In this document: in pieces, positions 4,940 through 7,511 of the stretch
How the letters are laid out: the number at the start of each line of letters is the position of its first letter
Numbering within the stretch: the first letter of the stretch is position 1
Origin: an uncultured Oscillospiraceae bacterium
GTDB taxonomy: Bacteria > Bacillota > Clostridia > Oscillospirales > Oscillospiraceae
Reading direction: 5' to 3'
DNA length: 7,511 nucleotides
Assembly (NCBI GenBank): GCA_900756495.1
Contig: CAAEKI010000080.1
Coordinates: forward strand, 1 to 7,511
The notes under the pieces: model-generated
What the model was told of the DNA's origin: nothing
The model's input: the letters and a program-made list of their open reading frames with translations, nothing else
The model's database searches: none
Program-made: the position numbers and the translations under genes

Positions 4940-5430
4940 GGTAGCACCTCCAAAATTGCCCCCACCGTAGCCTCTGGCGAGGAGAAGTCGGTAATCACGT
5001 AGTCGGCCCACTGCCGGTAAATGGGCTCCCGCTGGGCAAAGCGCTCCAGAAAAGCCTCCCGGCCGCCCTGGCCCAAGGGACGGCCCGCCATAGATACGGC
5101 GTCGTAGATCTCACCAGGATCCCGGTTGAGCCAGAAGACAATGCCGCTGTACTTCAGGGAGGCAATGGAGTCCGGTCTGGTCGGCAGGCCGCCGCCGCAG
5201 GCAATGACCAACTCCCGCTCCCGCGCCAGTTCCTCCGACACTCCCAATTCCCAATCCCGGAAGAACGCCTCCCCCTCTTTTGCAAAGATATCCGGGATGG
5301 AACGCCCCAGCGCCTCCTCAATACGCTGATCCGTATCCACGAGGCGCCGCCCCGTCCGCCGGGCCAGCAGTCTGCCCACAGTCGACTTGCCGCAGCCCAT
5401 CATACCAATCAGGACAATGTTCTGTTTCAC
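4936..5430 (-). CDS. aroK: Shikimate kinase
   Basis: It phosphorylates shikimate to shikimate 3-phosphate using ATP. The 164-residue product is a complete NMP-kinase-like P-loop protein. Walker A is GMMGCGKST (9-17). Shikimate contacts are Asp 34 (in VDTD), Arg 58 (FFRDWE) and Gly-Gly-Gly 79-81 (ACGGG). The lid arginine is Arg 117 in AGRPL, and the C-terminal REPIYRQWADYVI matches the R..Y...A motif of the family. The start is GTG 5430-5428, which overlaps the pheA TGA (GTGA); AAGGGG at 5444-5439 lies 8 nt upstream. Its stop overlaps the aroQ TTG start. Position in a tightly coupled aro operon supports the role. No aroB is fused or adjacent within the window. Confidence 0.96.
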   Translation of the reverse strand: MKQNIVLIGMMGCGKSTVGRLLARRTGRRLVDTDQRIEEALGRSIPDIFAKEGEAFFRDWELGVSEELARERELVIACGGGLPTRPDSIASLKYSGIVFWLNRDPGEIYDAVSMAGRPLGQGGREAFLERFAQREPIYRQWADYVITDFSSPEATVGAILEVLP

Positions 5431-6584
5431 GGCTCATACCCCTTGAAGTTGCCCAGCAGGCGGAACTCAGCGGAGAGCTGGGAGAGCTCGTGGAGAACCC
5501 CCTCCATACCCGGGGCGGACAAATCCCCGGTAAACTCCAGAAAGAAGAGATACTCCCAGCTCCGCCCCGGAATAGGCCGGGACTCCAGCTTCATCAGATT
5601 GAGCCCCTGCACGGCAAATATCGTGAGAATCTCGTGGAGGGAACCGCTCTGGTGGGGCAGACGGAAAATTGCGCTGATCTTATTGCGCCCCTCCCGCAGC
5701 TCCATCTTGGGAGAGTCCACCACAAAGCGGGTATAGTTCCAGTCGTTGTGGTTTACCCCTTCTTTTAAAATACGGAGGCCGTAGATTTCCGCCGCGCGGC
5801 GGGAGCAAATGGCGGCCGCCGTCCGGTCCCCGGTCTCCGCCACCTGCTTGGCCGACCCGGCGGTGTCCAGCGTGGGGATCCGCCGCCAGTCCCGGTGCTC
5901 ATCCAGGAATTTCTCACTCTGCATCAGTCCCTGTTCGTGGGAATAGACCGTCTTGATGTCGTCCAGGCCCACGCCGGGCAGGGCCATAAGGCAGTGGTCC
6001 ACCTTAACCTGCCACTCCCCAACCACGTAGTACTGGTACTGCCCCAGCAGGTCATAGACCTGCCGGATGGAGCCGGTGGAACTGTTTTCAATGGGAAGCA
6101 TGGCATAGTCAGCCTCTCTCCGGTCCAGCGCGGCGAACACATCCCCAAACCAGGGCAGTCCCACGCTCTCCACCTCCGGGCCGAAGAATCCCACAGCGGC
6201 CTCCTCACTATACGCTCCAGGCTCCCCCTGATAGACCACCCGGGGGTGCTCCAGGGGCAACCGGGCTTCACGCAGGGCGGCGAGATAGGCCGCAAAGCCA
6301 GGATCCTCCTCGCCCTCCTGCACCAGGGTGCGCTGCTGGCGTCTGGAAATGGCCATGATGCTCTCGTAGAGGGCGGCCACGTCGGCCTTGCGGGCGGGGT
6401 CGTCGGTAAGGGCGGTCTTGGCCGCGATGACCTGCCGCTCCCGTCCCGCGTCCAACACGGGAATCCCCCGCTCTTGCTTATAGCGGCCCACGTTGCCCGT
6501 GATCTCCATGCGCCGCAGGAAGAGCTGTACCAGCTCCCCGTCGATGGCATCGATTTCCCTGCGGTATTGCTCCAGTTCCGTCAT
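5427..6584 (-). CDS. pheA: Bifunctional chorismate mutase / prephenate dehydratase (P-protein)
   Basis: The protein turns chorismate into prephenate and then phenylpyruvate, committing flux to phenylalanine. It has 385 residues, typical for P-proteins. Residues 1-85 are an all-helical AroQ-class chorismate mutase with expected active-site residues: an Arg in YRREIDAID (7-15), Arg 24/25, Lys 36, Asp 45 and the GRER segment (47-50). Residues 115-290 are prephenate dehydratase, with YQGEPGAYSEEAA, LPIENSSTGSI (163-173) and the catalytic TRF (285-287). Residues 302-380 are an ACT domain with GSLHEIL (314-320) and ESRP (334-337), so phenylalanine feedback inhibition is expected. ATG 6584 is preferred over ATG 6590 because AAGGAG (6598-6593) is 8 nt from the former and only 2 nt from the latter. 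The frame is open further upstream into aroC, but that part is not protein-like. Confidence 0.96.
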   Translation of the reverse strand: MTELEQYRREIDAIDGELVQLFLRRMEITGNVGRYKQERGIPVLDAGRERQVIAAKTALTDDPARKADVAALYESIMAISRRQQRTLVQEGEEDPGFAAYLAALREARLPLEHPRVVYQGEPGAYSEEAAVGFFGPEVESVGLPWFGDVFAALDRREADYAMLPIENSSTGSIRQVYDLLGQYQYYVVGEWQVKVDHCLMALPGVGLDDIKTVYSHEQGLMQSEKFLDEHRDWRRIPTLDTAGSAKQVAETGDRTAAAICSRRAAEIYGLRILKEGVNHNDWNYTRFVVDSPKMELREGRNKISAIFRLPHQSGSLHEILTIFAVQGLNLMKLESRPIPGRSWEYLFFLEFTGDLSAPGMEGVLHELSQLSAEFRLLGNFKGYEP

Positions 6585-6727
6585 GGTCATCTCTCCTTCT
6601 CCCTGTGTTTCCGCTCCGGGGACGGGCATTTTCCCCGCTGTCTGCGGCAAGGTTTTGGCCTCTGGCCAAAACACTTGGACGCCGCTTTTCGCGGCAGCTC
6701 GCTCCCGCTCGCGGACCGCCGCGTCCC
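6585..6727 (-). repeat. Palindrome-rich aroC-pheA spacer (possible dispersed intergenic repeat)
   Basis: A 143-nt spacer in an operon whose other junctions overlap. It contains GTTTTGGCC-AGA-GGCCAAAAC (6672-6652, perfect 9-bp stem), GCCGC-GAAAA-GCGGC (6695-6681), CCGC/GCGG around 6648-6635, and a distant GGGGACG/CGTCCCC pair (6728-6722 with 6624-6618) that could close most of the spacer into one folded unit. There is no U-tract, no promoter and no gene. It could be a REP/MITE-like element inserted between the genes, or a processing or stability signal. Dispersion in the genome cannot be tested here. Confidence 0.5.
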
Positions 6728-7511
6728 CTAGAGCCCCATCAGTTGACATGCCGCCAGCGCGGCGGCCGCCTCTATCACAGGCACTGCCCGGTGCACGATA
6801 CAGGGGTCGTGGCGGCCCTTAATCTCGATCTCTACTTCCTCGCCGGTACGGAGATCCACGCTCTCCTGGGGCAGAGCGATGGAAGGAGTAGGACGCATGG
6901 TGACCTCGAAGACCACCGGCATTCCGTTGGTAATGCCGCCGTTGATCCCCCCGGCATGGTTGGTCTTGGTAACTACTTTCCCGTCCCGCACCACAAAGGG
7001 ATCGTTGGCCTCGCTCCCCCGCATCATGGAGAGAGCCACTCCGGCGCCAAAGTCCACCCCCTTAACGGCGGGAACCGCAAAGAGGTACTGGGCAAAAATC
7101 CCCTCGGCATTATGGCCAAAGTCGGGGGCACCCAGCCCGGCGGGAAGCCCGGTCACAGCGCACTCGATCGAGCCGCCGACACTGTCTCCCTCGCGCTTAG
7201 CTTCCAGAATCGCGGCCTTCATCTCCCCGCCTTTTTCATCATCCAGGACTGGAAAGTCCTTCTCCGCCACGGCCCGCAGATCCTCCGCATCCTCCAGAAT
7301 GGCGTCGGAGATGCCATAAATCGAACTGATATGGGCCCCCACCCAAATGCCCTGTCCGGCCAGAATCTGTTTGGCTACCGCCCCCGCCGCCACTAACGGC
7401 GCGGTGAGGCGGCCGGAGAAGTGGCCGCCCCCCCGGTAGTCCAGATGGCCATGGCTCTGGATAAATCCTGCATAGTCCCCGTGGCTGGGCCGGGGCGTAT
7501 AGCGGATGGCC
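6728..7511 (-). CDS. aroC: Chorismate synthase, C-terminal part (cut by window edge)
   Basis: It makes chorismate from EPSP using reduced FMN, the last common step of aromatic synthesis. The frame enters from the right edge and ends at TAG 6730-6728, giving 260 residues; about 100 N-terminal residues are missing compared with the usual ~360. Visible family motifs in order: RPSHGDYAG, the RGGGHFSGR signature with APLVAAGAVAK, GDSVGGSIEC, the active-site region VKGVDFGAG, GSEANDPF, TNHAGGINGGITNG, RPTPSI and GRHDPCIV near the C-terminus. HFSGR in place of the RSSAR found in many proteobacteria is common in Clostridia. HRAVPVIEA has His where many homologues have Pro. It is the first visible gene of the aro block; upstream partners lie outside. 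Confidence 0.96.
   Translation of the reverse strand, partial: AIRYTPRPSHGDYAGFIQSHGHLDYRGGGHFSGRLTAPLVAAGAVAKQILAGQGIWVGAHISSIYGISDAILEDAEDLRAVAEKDFPVLDDEKGGEMKAAILEAKREGDSVGGSIECAVTGLPAGLGAPDFGHNAEGIFAQYLFAVPAVKGVDFGAGVALSMMRGSEANDPFVVRDGKVVTKTNHAGGINGGITNGMPVVFEVTMRPTPSIALPQESVDLRTGEEVEIEIKGRHDPCIVHRAVPVIEAAAALAACQLMGL

Noticed and set aside
4940..5011. AroQ starting 24 residues earlier at 5011
   Set aside because: The added residues overlap aroK and are not AroQ-like, whereas TTG 4939 has GGAGG 7 nt upstream and begins the canonical FLILNGPNLNLLG segment.
5895..6731. 278-residue plus-strand open frame opposite pheA
   Set aside because: Antisense to a certain PheA frame with all catalytic motifs; translation has no recognisable family and no credible start signal.
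6585..6749. N-terminal extension of PheA by 55 residues
   Set aside because: The frame is open but runs back into aroC through hairpin-rich spacer; the family N-terminus and an 8-nt-spaced ribosome binding site fix the start at 6584.
1..7511. CRISPR arrays, tRNA or rRNA genes, transposase or phage genes
   Set aside because: No regularly spaced repeats, no cloverleaf-like segments with CCA-side signatures, and no mobile-element protein motifs were seen on either strand.

Overview
The window is a GC-rich stretch in which every convincing gene lies on the minus strand, so it reads from right to left. It joins two blocks: an aromatic amino acid (shikimate pathway) operon at 3072-7511 and the start of the S10 ribosomal protein operon at 1-3007. 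The gene content, the clostridial wording of S10 (an [14 protein letters not shown] stretch), L4 and AroC (RGGGHFSGR), the strong AAGGAGG ribosome binding sites and the high GC all point to a GC-rich member of the Clostridia, most likely an Oscillospiraceae-type gut anaerobe. The genus cannot be fixed from this sequence alone.

Aromatic block, in transcription order: the C-terminal 260 residues of chorismate synthase (aroC, cut by the window edge), a 143-nt palindrome-rich spacer, the bifunctional chorismate mutase/prephenate dehydratase (pheA), shikimate kinase (aroK), type II dehydroquinase (aroQ), and a 472-residue frame. That last frame joins a six-helix ArAE_1/DUF939-like membrane domain (aromatic acid exporter family) to a complete shikimate dehydrogenase (aroE). 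From pheA onward every junction is a stop/start overlap (GTGA, TTGA, TGATG), which implies translational coupling. AroQ, AroE, AroK and AroC supply four of the seven shikimate pathway steps to chorismate, and PheA takes chorismate to phenylpyruvate.

The 400-nt gap at 2673-3071 contains no gene. It holds a strong sigma-A-type promoter (TTGACA, 17-nt spacer, TATCAT) preceded by three A-tracts about one helical turn apart. This is followed by a leader of roughly 300 nt with several hairpins. The last one is a 9-bp stem followed immediately by U5 and then the rpsJ ribosome binding site, the geometry of an attenuator. No intrinsic terminator is visible after aroE, so aro transcripts may enter this leader.

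S10 block: rpsJ, rplC, rplD, rplW, and the first 180 residues of rplB, in the conserved bacterial order. A 139-nt rpsJ-rplC spacer holds a long hairpin plus a small hairpin that covers part of the rplC ribosome binding site. L3 carries an unusual C-terminal tail ending in an exact tandem duplication of a nine-residue peptide.

The points most worth following up are the exporter-AroE fusion with its internal ribosome binding site, the S10 operon leader, the L3 tail repeat, and the palindromic aroC-pheA spacer.
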